Position numbers and translations under genes: made by a program. From assembly GCF_945957265.1 (NCBI RefSeq), contig NZ_CAMFKO010000016.1, positions 18,460 to 82,459 of the forward strand: DNA of 64,000 nucleotides, given 5' to 3'. Positions 46,001-53,906 of the stretch are shown here, one piece after another. The notes under the pieces were generated by a model, which worked only from the letters and a program-made list of their open reading frames with translations, ran no database searches and was not told where the DNA came from. The first letter of the stretch is position 1. Each line of letters starts with the position of its first letter. Origin of the DNA: an uncultured Dechloromonas sp. (GTDB taxonomy: Bacteria; Pseudomonadota; Gammaproteobacteria; Burkholderiales; Rhodocyclaceae).

Positions 46001-47174
46001 CTTCCTGCCCGGCAACCGGCTGACCCTGCTCAATTCGGGGGCCGACTACTTTCCGGCCCTGCTCGCCGCGATCGCCGAAGCGCAAGTCGAGATCTACGTC
46101 GAAAGCTACATCTTCGCCAACGACGAAATCGGCCACGAGGTGGCCAGCGCCCTGTGCCAGGCTGCCGGGCGCGGCGTCCAGGTCAACCTCACCGTGGATG
46201 GCTTCGGTGCCCGCAACTTCGCCGACGACTTCCTGGAGATGCTCACCTCGGCCGGCGTCCGCGCCCTGTTCTACCGGCCGGAAATCGGCCGCTTCCACTT
46301 CAAGCGCCACCGCCTGCGCCGGCTGCATCGCAAGCTGGCGGTGATCGACGCGCGGATCGCCTTCGTCGGCGGCATCAACATCGTCGACGACAACAACGCC
46401 CCGCTGGCGATGCGCCCGCGCTACGACTACGCCGTGCGTATCGAGGGGCCGACCCTCGCCCAGGTGCATCGCGCCGTGCGCCGGATGTGGGAGATCGTCG
46501 CCTGGGCGAACTTCAAGCGCCGCTTCCGCCTCGCCCCGGTGGCCGCCCCCTGCTGCACGGCGGCCGGCGTGCAGTCCGCCGCCTTCCTGATCCGCGACAA
46601 CATCCGGCACCGCAACGACATCCTGCATGCCTACCTCGACGCCATCGACGGCGCCCGGCACGAAATCCTGATCGCCAACGCCTACTTCCTGCCCGGCGTG
46701 CGTTTCGGCCGCGCGCTGTACGCCGCCGCCCGGCGCGGCGTGCGAATCACCGTGCTGCTCCAGGGCAAGAGCGACCATCCGCTGCTGCGCTACGCCACGC
46801 AGACGCTCTACGCCGAAGCGATGCGGGCCGGCATCCGCATCTTCGAATACGAAAAGAGCTTCATGCACGCCAAGGTGGCCGTGGTCGATGGCGAATGGGC
46901 GACCGTCGGCTCATCCAACATCGACCCCTTCAGCCTGCTGCTCGCCAAGGAAGCCAACCTCGCCGTGCGCGACCGCCACTTCGCCAGCCAGTTGCAGGAC
47001 AGCCTGCACGCCGCGATGGCCGACGGGGCGCGGGAAGTGGTGCCGAATGACATCTCCCGCCAGCCCTGGCACGTCCGCCTCAGCCGCTGGCTGGCCTACG
47101 GCCTCGTCCGGGCGGCGGTCGGCCTCGCCGGCTACGGCCACCGGCACTGGGAAGCCAAGGAAGTCAGGGAATGA
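45990..47174 (+). CDS. clsB: Cardiolipin synthase B (phospholipase D family)
   Basis: Forms cardiolipin by phosphatidyl transfer at the inner membrane. 394 residues with two HKD motifs: LHRKLAVIDARIAFVGGINI and MHAKVAVVDGEWATVGSSNI. No N-terminal membrane helices are present, as in ClsB/ClsC rather than ClsA. The ATG lies inside the 3' end of the EEP gene. The TGA stop overlaps the first base pairs of an inverted-repeat element, so the native C-terminus may have been altered by that insertion. Confidence 0.92.
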   Translation: MAADFLPGNRLTLLNSGADYFPALLAAIAEAQVEIYVESYIFANDEIGHEVASALCQAAGRGVQVNLTVDGFGARNFADDFLEMLTSAGVRALFYRPEIGRFHFKRHRLRRLHRKLAVIDARIAFVGGINIVDDNNAPLAMRPRYDYAVRIEGPTLAQVHRAVRRMWEIVAWANFKRRFRLAPVAAPCCTAAGVQSAAFLIRDNIRHRNDILHAYLDAIDGARHEILIANAYFLPGVRFGRALYAAARRGVRITVLLQGKSDHPLLRYATQTLYAEAMRAGIRIFEYEKSFMHAKVAVVDGEWATVGSSNIDPFSLLLAKEANLAVRDRHFASQLQDSLHAAMADGAREVVPNDISRQPWHVRLSRWLAYGLVRAAVGLAGYGHRHWEAKEVRE

Positions 47175-47412
47175 TCCTAGAAACCGTAGTTGGACGCGCC
47201 TGCCGGCGCGGTTGGACAGGTTTCCGGCGCGAAGCGACGACGCTGCAGGCTCATGCCTGCAAGGAGAAGCGACAAAGCCGGGGGCCTGTCCGGCCGTGCC
47301 GGCAGGTGCGTAGCGGACTCAGCACGTGGACGAACCGTCATTGAGGTGCAAGAGCGCGTGTCCCGGAGGCTTTCAAGGCGAGGACAAGCGGTCAACTGCG
47401 GTTTCTAGGATC
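47173..47412. mobile_element. MITE-like element with 20-bp terminal inverted repeats
   Basis: 240 bases bounded by GATCCTAGAAACCGTAGTTG at 47173-47192 and its inverse at 47393-47412, 19 of 20 positions matching. The interior is GC-rich and self-complementary, for example TGCAGGC-TCAT-GCCTGCA (47244-47261) and several CCGGC runs. It encodes no transposase. The left repeat contains part of the clsB stop codon. The right repeat and adjacent bases encode the last twelve codons of gluQ plus its stop. No clear target-site duplication is seen. An alternative reading is a structured RNA or a long transcription-punctuation hairpin. Confidence 0.68.
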
Positions 47413-48311
47413 GTGATACCGCGCTGACGCGGCACGGCGGCAAACGACCAGTTCGCCAGCGCCCACGCCCAGACGTCGCGCACACCGGCCGCTGCCAGTT
47501 CGGCCGGTGCCGGTTGGCCGAGAAAGCGCAGCGCGGCGACCAGTTCGCCGGCCGCCTCGGCCACCTTCAACGGCGCCGCCTTCGTCTGCTTGGACAACTT
47601 CTCCCCTGCCGGATTGGTCGCCACCGGCAAATGGGCATAGCTCGGGGCGGCATGGCCTAGGCAACGCTGCAGCCAGATCTGGCGCGGCGTCGACGCCAGC
47701 AGGTCGGCACCGCGCACGATGTCGGTAATCCCCTGCCAGGCGTCATCGACCACCACCGCCAGCTGGTAGGCAAACAGGCCGTCGGCCCGCAACAGTACGA
47801 AATCGCCGACATCGCGCGCCAGCACCTGTGCGACACGGCCCTGCAGGCGGTCCTCGAAGGCAAGCTCCGCCGCATCGACGCGCAGTCGCCAGGCCCTGGC
47901 CATGCGCCCCGCCGGCAGGCCGGCGCGGCAGATTCCGGGGTAAACCATGCCGCCGTCGATGGCCGGGTGCGAAGCCGAATCGGCAATCTCCCGCCGCGAA
48001 CAGGCACAACCATAAACCTTGCCCGCCGCCCGCAAACCCTCCAGCACCTCGCCGTAAGCCGCACGGCGGCTGCTCTGGCAGACCACCTCGCCATCCCACG
48101 CAAAACCGAAGGCCTCCAGCGTGCGCAGGATCTCGTCGGCCGCCCCCGGCACATTGCGCGGGGTGTCGATATCCTCCATGCGGACCAGCCACTCGCCGCC
48201 CCGGGTGCGGGCATCGAGGCAACTGCCGAGCGCGGCGACCAGCGACCCGAAATGCAATGGGCCGGTCGGCGACGGGGCGAAACGACCACGATAGGGAGCA
48301 GGCACGGGCAA
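47373..48311 (-). CDS. gluQ: Glutamyl-Q tRNA(Asp) synthetase GluQ
   Basis: Glutamylates the queuosine base of tRNA-Asp. 312 residues of the GluRS catalytic core without an anticodon-binding domain: GRFAPSPTGPLHFGSLVAAL (HIGH motif as HFGS), VRMEDIDTPR, a zinc-ligand segment CACSRREI, and the KMSKS counterpart EKLSKQTKA. The start is TTG (or GTG two codons later); no ATG fits. The last residues (ILETAVDRLSSP) are encoded by the inverted-repeat element, meaning the native tail was probably replaced. Confidence 0.93.
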   Translation of the reverse strand: MPVPAPYRGRFAPSPTGPLHFGSLVAALGSCLDARTRGGEWLVRMEDIDTPRNVPGAADEILRTLEAFGFAWDGEVVCQSSRRAAYGEVLEGLRAAGKVYGCACSRREIADSASHPAIDGGMVYPGICRAGLPAGRMARAWRLRVDAAELAFEDRLQGRVAQVLARDVGDFVLLRADGLFAYQLAVVVDDAWQGITDIVRGADLLASTPRQIWLQRCLGHAAPSYAHLPVATNPAGEKLSKQTKAAPLKVAEAAGELVAALRFLGQPAPAELAAAGVRDVWAWALANWSFAAVPRQRGITILETAVDRLSSP

Positions 48312-48353
48312 GGACAGAAAATGGGATGTCGCTATTTTATGGGATACGCCGGC

Positions 48354-49787
48354 CTATCGACCTCGCTGTCGCCACCGGGTGGCTTCGGCAATCTCGGCCT
48401 GTATTTCCCGTGTCTTATCCATCCGTTCCCCGCGATAGAACAAATTGAACGCCTCGAACGGAATCATCCTCCCATCCGGTTGCGCAAAGTGGATGCACGA
48501 CTTCTTCAGCGCCCGCAGGTCGAGGTTGGCGGCATCCATGAACTGCACGATCAGCACGCGGAAGACGTTCTCGTAGGCGAGTTCCGGCGCCGAGATCGCC
48601 GGCAGGCAGCAGAGCAGCGCCGACAGGCAGTTGGCCTGCGATTCGGGCGAGTGATTGGTCGAGAAGAGTTTGAACACGGCGTCCTTCATCGCCGGGTCGC
48701 GCTCGAAGACGATGGTGTTGCGCGGGCCGGCGAGCAGTGCTTCGGGGCCGAGGTGGCGGGTCAGCGGCAGGGTTTCGCCGCCCAGCTTGAGGGCGTAGCC
48801 CATGGCCAGGGTGTCGGGGTTGCAGGGGACGGGAACGATGTCGTCGAGAGTGAACAGGCCCGACTGCTCGGCGATGCGGCGGCGCACTTCGCTGACCGTC
48901 AGGCGATGGCGCTGCGGCTCGAAGGCGAGGTTGCGCCCGGCATCGGACACCGGCTGCAGCGTCACGCCGCGCACGCAGCGGAATTTCAGACCATGCTGGA
49001 TGACCTCGCCGATCTGGTCGTCGTTGATGCCGCGCTTGACGGTCATGACCAGGGTCGTCGAGATGCCGTGCGCCTCCAGGTTGGCCAGCGCCCGCTCGTG
49101 GATGGCGGCGAGGTCGGCGCCGCGCAGGTGCTGCAGGACGTCGTCGCGCAGGGAATCGAACTGCAGGTAGATCTCGATGCCCGGCTTGTAGCGGGCCAGC
49201 CGGGCGACGAAATCCGGCTCGCGGGCGATGCGCAGGCCGTTGGTGTTGATCATCAGGTGGCGGATCGGCCGCGCCTTGGCAGCATCGAGGATGGCGAAGA
49301 ATTCCGGATGCAGCGTCGGCTCGCCGCCGGAAAGCTGCACCACGTCCGGCTCCCCTTCGTTGGCGACGACGGCGTCGAGCATCGCCTCGACCTCGGCCAG
49401 CGAGCGGTGCGCCTGCCGCTCCGGCCCCGACTCGGCATAGCACACCGGGCAGCGCAGGTTGCAGTGTTCGGTGATCTCGACCACCGACAGGCAGGAATGC
49501 TGCATGTGGTCCGGGCACAGGCCGCAGTCGTAGGGGCAGCCGTAGCGCATCTCGGTATTGAAGCGCTCGGGCATTTCCGGATGCTTGACGTAAACCTCGC
49601 GGCACAGGCGGTAGTAGTCGGCATCGTCGGCGATCAGCACGCGCTCGCTGCCGTGCGCCGGGCACCATTTGTCGAGATAGACGTCCTTGTCCTTGATGAC
49701 GATCTTGGCCTCGACCTGGCGCAGGCAGGTGGTGCACACCGAGGCGGTGGTGTCGTAGAACAGCCAGGGGCGGTTCTTTCGGCTCAT
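48354..49787 (-). CDS. Radical SAM protein of the tetraether-synthase-like (COG1964) family
   Basis: 477 residues. The radical SAM cluster motif CNLRCPVC (Cys109, 113, 116) is followed by the SAM-binding QLSGGEPTLHPEF. The N-terminus carries a rubredoxin-like set (Cys18, Cys21, Cys42 and His45) and extra cysteines (Cys84, 88, 91, 99 in GCPYDCGLCPDHMQHSC). More follow near the C-terminus (ALLCCLP and others). This Cys-rich plan is that of the archaeal family holding tetraether synthase (Tes) and the methanopterin methylase MJ0619. A reaction on lipid acyl chains is favoured by the neighbours: Lgt-like, PlsC and Aas-like genes. Its ATG overlaps the stop of the small membrane protein. Confidence 0.82.
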   Translation of the reverse strand: MSRKNRPWLFYDTTASVCTTCLRQVEAKIVIKDKDVYLDKWCPAHGSERVLIADDADYYRLCREVYVKHPEMPERFNTEMRYGCPYDCGLCPDHMQHSCLSVVEITEHCNLRCPVCYAESGPERQAHRSLAEVEAMLDAVVANEGEPDVVQLSGGEPTLHPEFFAILDAAKARPIRHLMINTNGLRIAREPDFVARLARYKPGIEIYLQFDSLRDDVLQHLRGADLAAIHERALANLEAHGISTTLVMTVKRGINDDQIGEVIQHGLKFRCVRGVTLQPVSDAGRNLAFEPQRHRLTVSEVRRRIAEQSGLFTLDDIVPVPCNPDTLAMGYALKLGGETLPLTRHLGPEALLAGPRNTIVFERDPAMKDAVFKLFSTNHSPESQANCLSALLCCLPAISAPELAYENVFRVLIVQFMDAANLDLRALKKSCIHFAQPDGRMIPFEAFNLFYRGERMDKTREIQAEIAEATRWRQRGR

Positions 49788-50026
49788 GGTGTTGGCTCCT
49801 CGTTGGAAGACGGATTATTGGCGTCGGCCCGCCGCCAGTTGCGGAACACCCACCACACGGTGAGGCCGCCTCCGGCCACCGCGAGCAGGCCGAGCAGGAC
49901 GATCCACAGCCCGTCGTTGACGTTGCTGCCGATCATCACGCACAGCCCGCCGCTGCCGATGGCCAGCAGGCCGGCGGCGATCAGGCAGATCCGGAAGAGG
50001 GTTTTCAGAATGGTCAGCATGCTCAT
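49784..50026 (-). CDS. 80-residue two-helix membrane protein
   Basis: Two predicted membrane helices (about 8-32 and 38-61) with a short loop, followed by a basic WRRADAN segment and a polar tail. No family is recognised. ATGA overlaps tie it to the Lgt paralogue upstream and the radical SAM gene downstream, so it is very likely translated and may help dock the radical SAM enzyme at the membrane (inference). Confidence 0.75.
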   Translation of the reverse strand: MSMLTILKTLFRICLIAAGLLAIGSGGLCVMIGSNVNDGLWIVLLGLLAVAGGGLTVWWVFRNWRRADANNPSSNEEPTP

Positions 50027-50790
50027 GCGCTCCTCTCGCTATCCCGATGTTGATTGCCGGTCGGCCACTGCCGCCAGACCAGCGGCAAATAGATGCACAG
50101 CCCGACCAGGCACACCCACTGGATGCCGGACAAGCCCAAGGGATAGGTATAGGGGATGGGCTTGATGGCATCGACCAGCAGACGCCAGCCGAGGTAGCCG
50201 ACCAGCATGAGCTTGAAGAGCAGACCGGAGCGGCTTGCCAGCCGCTGCCGCAGGTGCGCCAGCCACCACCAGAGCCCGGCGGCGAACAGGATTTCGTAGA
50301 GCTGCGCCGGATGACGCGGCACGCCGTCGCCGAAATCGACGGCCCACGGCAAGCCGCTCGGATTGCCGAAGGTGCCGTCCTCCAGCCCGGCCAGGAAGCA
50401 GCCGACCCGCCCGATCATCAGGCCGAGGAGAACGGGAAAGACGAAGGCATCGCCAGTCGAATGCCGGATGCCGTTGAGCTTCTTGGCGATCTCGACGCCG
50501 ACCAGCCCGCCGAGCAGCCCACCCACCATCGACTGACCGCCCAGCAGCAGCGTCGGCGTGTTCCAGTACTGCACGAACAGATGCGGCATTTCGATCCAGA
50601 ACACCGCCTTGTTGCCGATGGCTGCACCGAAGACACAGCCGACGGCGACGACGAAACCCTCGCCGTGCAGAATGCTGCCGCCCCCACTGCGCCGGCGGAG
50701 CAAGCGGTAATAGGCGGCGCCGACAGCCAGGGCGAGCATTTCGAAAATGCCGTGGACCAGTGCCGCCTGTTCGTGCGGAATGAAGTTCAT
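50023..50790 (-). CDS. Lgt-family (prolipoprotein diacylglyceryl transferase-like) membrane protein, divergent paralogue
   Basis: 255 residues, about seven membrane helices, with the Lgt family landmarks GRVGCFLAGLEDGTFG and RHPAQLYEIL. True Lgt has a catalytic His in a GGMSFHGG loop, but here the loop reads GGQSMVGG, so that His is Val. The Arg/Asn motif GRIGNF is GRVGCF. It is therefore probably not the essential Lgt, but a relative moving a glyceryl or diacylglyceryl group from phosphatidylglycerol to another acceptor. It lies 18 bases after the MFS-PlsC gene and overlaps the small membrane protein by ATGA. Confidence 0.8.
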   Translation of the reverse strand: MNFIPHEQAALVHGIFEMLALAVGAAYYRLLRRRSGGGSILHGEGFVVAVGCVFGAAIGNKAVFWIEMPHLFVQYWNTPTLLLGGQSMVGGLLGGLVGVEIAKKLNGIRHSTGDAFVFPVLLGLMIGRVGCFLAGLEDGTFGNPSGLPWAVDFGDGVPRHPAQLYEILFAAGLWWWLAHLRQRLASRSGLLFKLMLVGYLGWRLLVDAIKPIPYTYPLGLSGIQWVCLVGLCIYLPLVWRQWPTGNQHRDSERSA

Positions 50791-50808
50791 GGCCAGGATG
50801 CCGCCGCC

Positions 50809-52689
50809 TCAGCGGCACTCGCCGCGCAGCGCGCGGACCCGGGCCTGCAGATGCTCCGGCGTCGCCTCCCCGGCCGGCACCGGGGCACCGACATGCAGGG
50901 CGATGTCGGAGAACACGCCGCGCCGGAACGGCTTGCTCATCGCCGTGCCATCGACCCGCGAGAAGAAGCTGCCCCATAGCCCGGACAAGGCCATCGGCAG
51001 CACCGGCACGGGGTTGCCGTCGAGGATGCGGCTGACGCCGGGCCGGAAAGGCTGCAATTCGCCATCGCGGGTGATGTTGCCCTCGGGGAAGATGCCGACC
51101 AGGTCGCCATTGGCCAGGGCGCGGGCGGCCTCGGCGAAGGCCGCCTCCATCATCGCCGGGTCTTCCTTGGCCGAGGCGATGGGGATGGCGCCGCAATGGC
51201 GGAAGACGAAGCCAAGCAGCGGCGTCCTGAAGATGCGGTGGTCCATCACGAAACGGATCGGACGCGGCGAGGCACCCATGATCACCACCGCATCGGCGAA
51301 GCTGACATGGTTGGCGACCAGCACCGCGGCACCTTCCTTGGGGATGTTGTCCAGCCCGGTGGCACGCAGGCGATAGACGGCCTTGACCAGCAGCCAGGCG
51401 ACGAAGCGCAACAGGAATTCCGGCACCAGCCCGTAGATGTAGATCGCCACCGTCGCGTTGAGCAGCGCGGCCAGGCCGAACAGCGCCGGCATCGACAGCC
51501 CTTCGCCGAGCAGCGCCGCCGCGCCCAGCGCGCCGACCACCATGAACAGCGCGTTGAGGATGTTGTTGGCGGCGATGATGCGCGCCCGGTGCGCCGGCGA
51601 GCTGCGCAGCTGGACCATGGCATAGAGCGGCACAATGAAGAAGCCACCGAAGACGCCGAGCATCATCAGGTCGAACAGCACGCGCCAGACGGCCGGGATG
51701 CTGAGCAGGGCGAGCAGCTCGTGCGGTGTCGTGCCGGGCAGGCCGACCGGCGAGGCGAAATAGAGGTCGAGCCCGAACAGCGTCAGGCCGATGGAACCGA
51801 AGGGCACCAGGCCGATCTCGACATGCTTGCCGGACATCCGCTCGCAAAGCATGGAGCCGACGCCGATGCCGACCGTGAAGGTGGCCAGCAGCAAGGTCAC
51901 CGACGACTCGCCGCCGCCGAGCACGAAGCGGGCGTAGGCCGGGAACTGGGCGAGGAACAGCGCGCCGTACAGCCAGAACCACGAGATGCCCAGGATGGAC
52001 AGGAAGACCGTGCGGTTCTCGCGGGCGAAGGCGATGTTGCGCCAGGTTTCCGACAGCGGGTTGAGATTGACCCGCAGTTCCGGCGCCGGCGCCGGGGCGG
52101 CCGGAATGCCCCGACTGGTCAGATAGCCGGCCAGCGCCACGACGAAACCGCCGAGCGCGATCCACGCCGGGTGCTCGACCGATCCGGCAAGCAGCCCCCC
52201 GGCCAGCGTGCCGATCAGGATGGCGACGAAGGTGCCGGCCTCGATCAGCGCATTGCCGCCGACCAGCTCGTCGGTGTGCAGGTGCTGCGGCAGGATCGCG
52301 TACTTGACCGGCCCGAACAGCGTCGAATGGCAGCCGAGCAGGAACAGCGCGACCATCAGCACAGGCAGGCTGGTCAGGAAGAAGCCGGCGGCGGCGACGC
52401 CCATGATGGCCATTTCCAGGACTTTCACCAGCCGGGCGAGCATGGCCTTGTCGTATTTGTCGGCCAGTTGCCCGGCTGTGGCCGAGAACAGGAAGAAGGG
52501 CAGGATGAAGATGCCGGCCGCCAGGTTGGCCAGCAGTTCCGGCCTCAGCGTCGTCCAGTGCGCGGCCTGGAAGGTCAGCAAAACGACCAGCGCGTTCTTG
52601 AACAGGTTGTCGTTGAAGGCGCCGAGGAATTGCGTGGCGAAGAAGGGCGCGAAGCGCTTCTGTTTGAGGAGTCCGAATTGTCCGCTCAT
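50809..52689 (-). CDS. LplT-like MFS transporter fused to a PlsC acyltransferase
   Basis: 626 residues. The N-terminal 400 form a 12-helix MFS module (FFATQFLGAFNDNLFKNALVV, the LplT signature). The C-terminal 200 form a 1-acyl-glycerophosphate acyltransferase domain with HX4D in NHVSFADAV and FPEGNITRDG. LplT flips lysophospholipids inward for re-acylation, so the fusion combines flipping and acylation. The start overlaps the amidohydrolase stop (ATGA). With the Aas-like gene this gives two acyltransferases in one operon. Confidence 0.9.
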   Translation of the reverse strand: MSGQFGLLKQKRFAPFFATQFLGAFNDNLFKNALVVLLTFQAAHWTTLRPELLANLAAGIFILPFFLFSATAGQLADKYDKAMLARLVKVLEMAIMGVAAAGFFLTSLPVLMVALFLLGCHSTLFGPVKYAILPQHLHTDELVGGNALIEAGTFVAILIGTLAGGLLAGSVEHPAWIALGGFVVALAGYLTSRGIPAAPAPAPELRVNLNPLSETWRNIAFARENRTVFLSILGISWFWLYGALFLAQFPAYARFVLGGGESSVTLLLATFTVGIGVGSMLCERMSGKHVEIGLVPFGSIGLTLFGLDLYFASPVGLPGTTPHELLALLSIPAVWRVLFDLMMLGVFGGFFIVPLYAMVQLRSSPAHRARIIAANNILNALFMVVGALGAAALLGEGLSMPALFGLAALLNATVAIYIYGLVPEFLLRFVAWLLVKAVYRLRATGLDNIPKEGAAVLVANHVSFADAVVIMGASPRPIRFVMDHRIFRTPLLGFVFRHCGAIPIASAKEDPAMMEAAFAEAARALANGDLVGIFPEGNITRDGELQPFRPGVSRILDGNPVPVLPMALSGLWGSFFSRVDGTAMSKPFRRGVFSDIALHVGAPVPAGEATPEHLQARVRALRGECR

Positions 52690-53906
52690 GCGTGGCTCGC
52701 AGCGAAAAGGCGGCGGGTCTGGAACACCGCCGGGGAGAAGGAATGGCCCTGCCAGTTGAGCAGGCGCTTCAGGGCAAAGTCGAAGAGCAAAGGGTTGTGC
52801 TGGCGCAGCAGGTCGAGATCGCCCACCGCCGCCTTCGGCAGCAGGCCGGCACGGGCCAGGGCGCCCGGCGACGTGAGCGGGACGATGCCGGGCAGCGGAT
52901 AGTCGGAACCGTGCAGCAAGCGGTCATGCAGGTCGCCGCGTTCGAGCAGGCTGCGGATCAGCGCCGGTTTCCGGTTGCGCTGGGTGATGGCCGAAATGTC
53001 GCCATGCAGCCGGTCCTTGGCGCGCGCTTCGGTCATCAGCTTGAGGAACAGGTCGAAGCTGCTGACAACCTTGCCATCGTCGTCGACATCGCTGCCCAGC
53101 GAGGCGCAGTGGGCGACCACCACCTTGACCCCGGCATCGAGCGCCCGGCGCAGGCGCAGTGGATTGCCGAAAGCCTGCGTATCGCTGCCCTTGACCGCCT
53201 TTTCCTCGCCGCAATGGACGATCAGCGGCGTGCCGGTTTCGGCCAGCACGCGGTAGAAGGCATCGCATTTGGCGTCGGCCGGGTTCATGCCCATCGCCGC
53301 CGGCAGCCATTTGACGGCACGGGCGCCGTTGGCGACGGCCAGCCGCAGTTCGTCGGCCGCCCCGGCACGATAGGGGTGCAGCGAGGCGACCCACTCGAAA
53401 CGCGCCGGGAAATCACGCGCCAGCTTGGCCGCCCAGGCGTTGGGCACGTAGAAGGCCGAATGCTCGGGGTGCGCATCGCCCCGGCCGTCGTGGAAGCGCT
53501 CGAAAGCGAAGAGCATGACCTTGAAGCCTTCCGGCATCGCATCGCACAGGTTGAGCAGGCGGGCGACATAGGCTTGATCGACCTTGCCCGGCGCATCGTG
53601 GGCGCAGCCGGCATTCATGTAGAACAGGCGCTGGGCGTAATGCAGCGGATGCAGCCAGCTCGACAGCTGCGGCCCGACGACGATGCCGCTGCCGCCGTCG
53701 CCCAGCCCGGCCAAATGCACATGGCAGTCCCAGACCTGCGCCGGGTCGATGCCGGCCCACGCCTGGCGCAGCCACGGGCTGTCGATCAGGCCGGCCGGGA
53801 TGGCGACCCGGCATTTGTTGACCAGCAGTGGCTTGGCCGAGCTCCAGCCGGCGGCCGACAAGGCGGCACCACCGGCGAGCAGGCCGATGAAACGGCGACG
53901 GTTCAT
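52686..53906 (-). CDS. Amidohydrolase (TIM-barrel metal hydrolase) with twin-arginine leader
   Basis: 406 residues. N-terminal MNRRRFIGLLAGGAAL has a twin-arginine pattern, suggesting Tat export. The amidohydrolase-2 barrel shows metal ligands in VWDCHVHLAGLG (HxH), IVHCGEEKA, VVAHCASLGSD and LLHGSDYPLPG with the catalytic Asp. The substrate is unknown; amide or ester cleavage of a periplasmic lipid head group would fit the operon. It is coupled to the Aas-like gene by TGATG and to the MFS-PlsC gene by ATGA. Confidence 0.83.
   Translation of the reverse strand: MNRRRFIGLLAGGAALSAAGWSSAKPLLVNKCRVAIPAGLIDSPWLRQAWAGIDPAQVWDCHVHLAGLGDGGSGIVVGPQLSSWLHPLHYAQRLFYMNAGCAHDAPGKVDQAYVARLLNLCDAMPEGFKVMLFAFERFHDGRGDAHPEHSAFYVPNAWAAKLARDFPARFEWVASLHPYRAGAADELRLAVANGARAVKWLPAAMGMNPADAKCDAFYRVLAETGTPLIVHCGEEKAVKGSDTQAFGNPLRLRRALDAGVKVVVAHCASLGSDVDDDGKVVSSFDLFLKLMTEARAKDRLHGDISAITQRNRKPALIRSLLERGDLHDRLLHGSDYPLPGIVPLTSPGALARAGLLPKAAVGDLDLLRQHNPLLFDFALKRLLNWQGHSFSPAVFQTRRLFAASHA

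Noticed and set aside
47177..47408. 72-codon frames on both strands across the inverted-repeat element
   Set aside because: Both merely end at the TAG in the repeat ends, have no ribosome binding site and would overlap each other fully; the element reads as noncoding.
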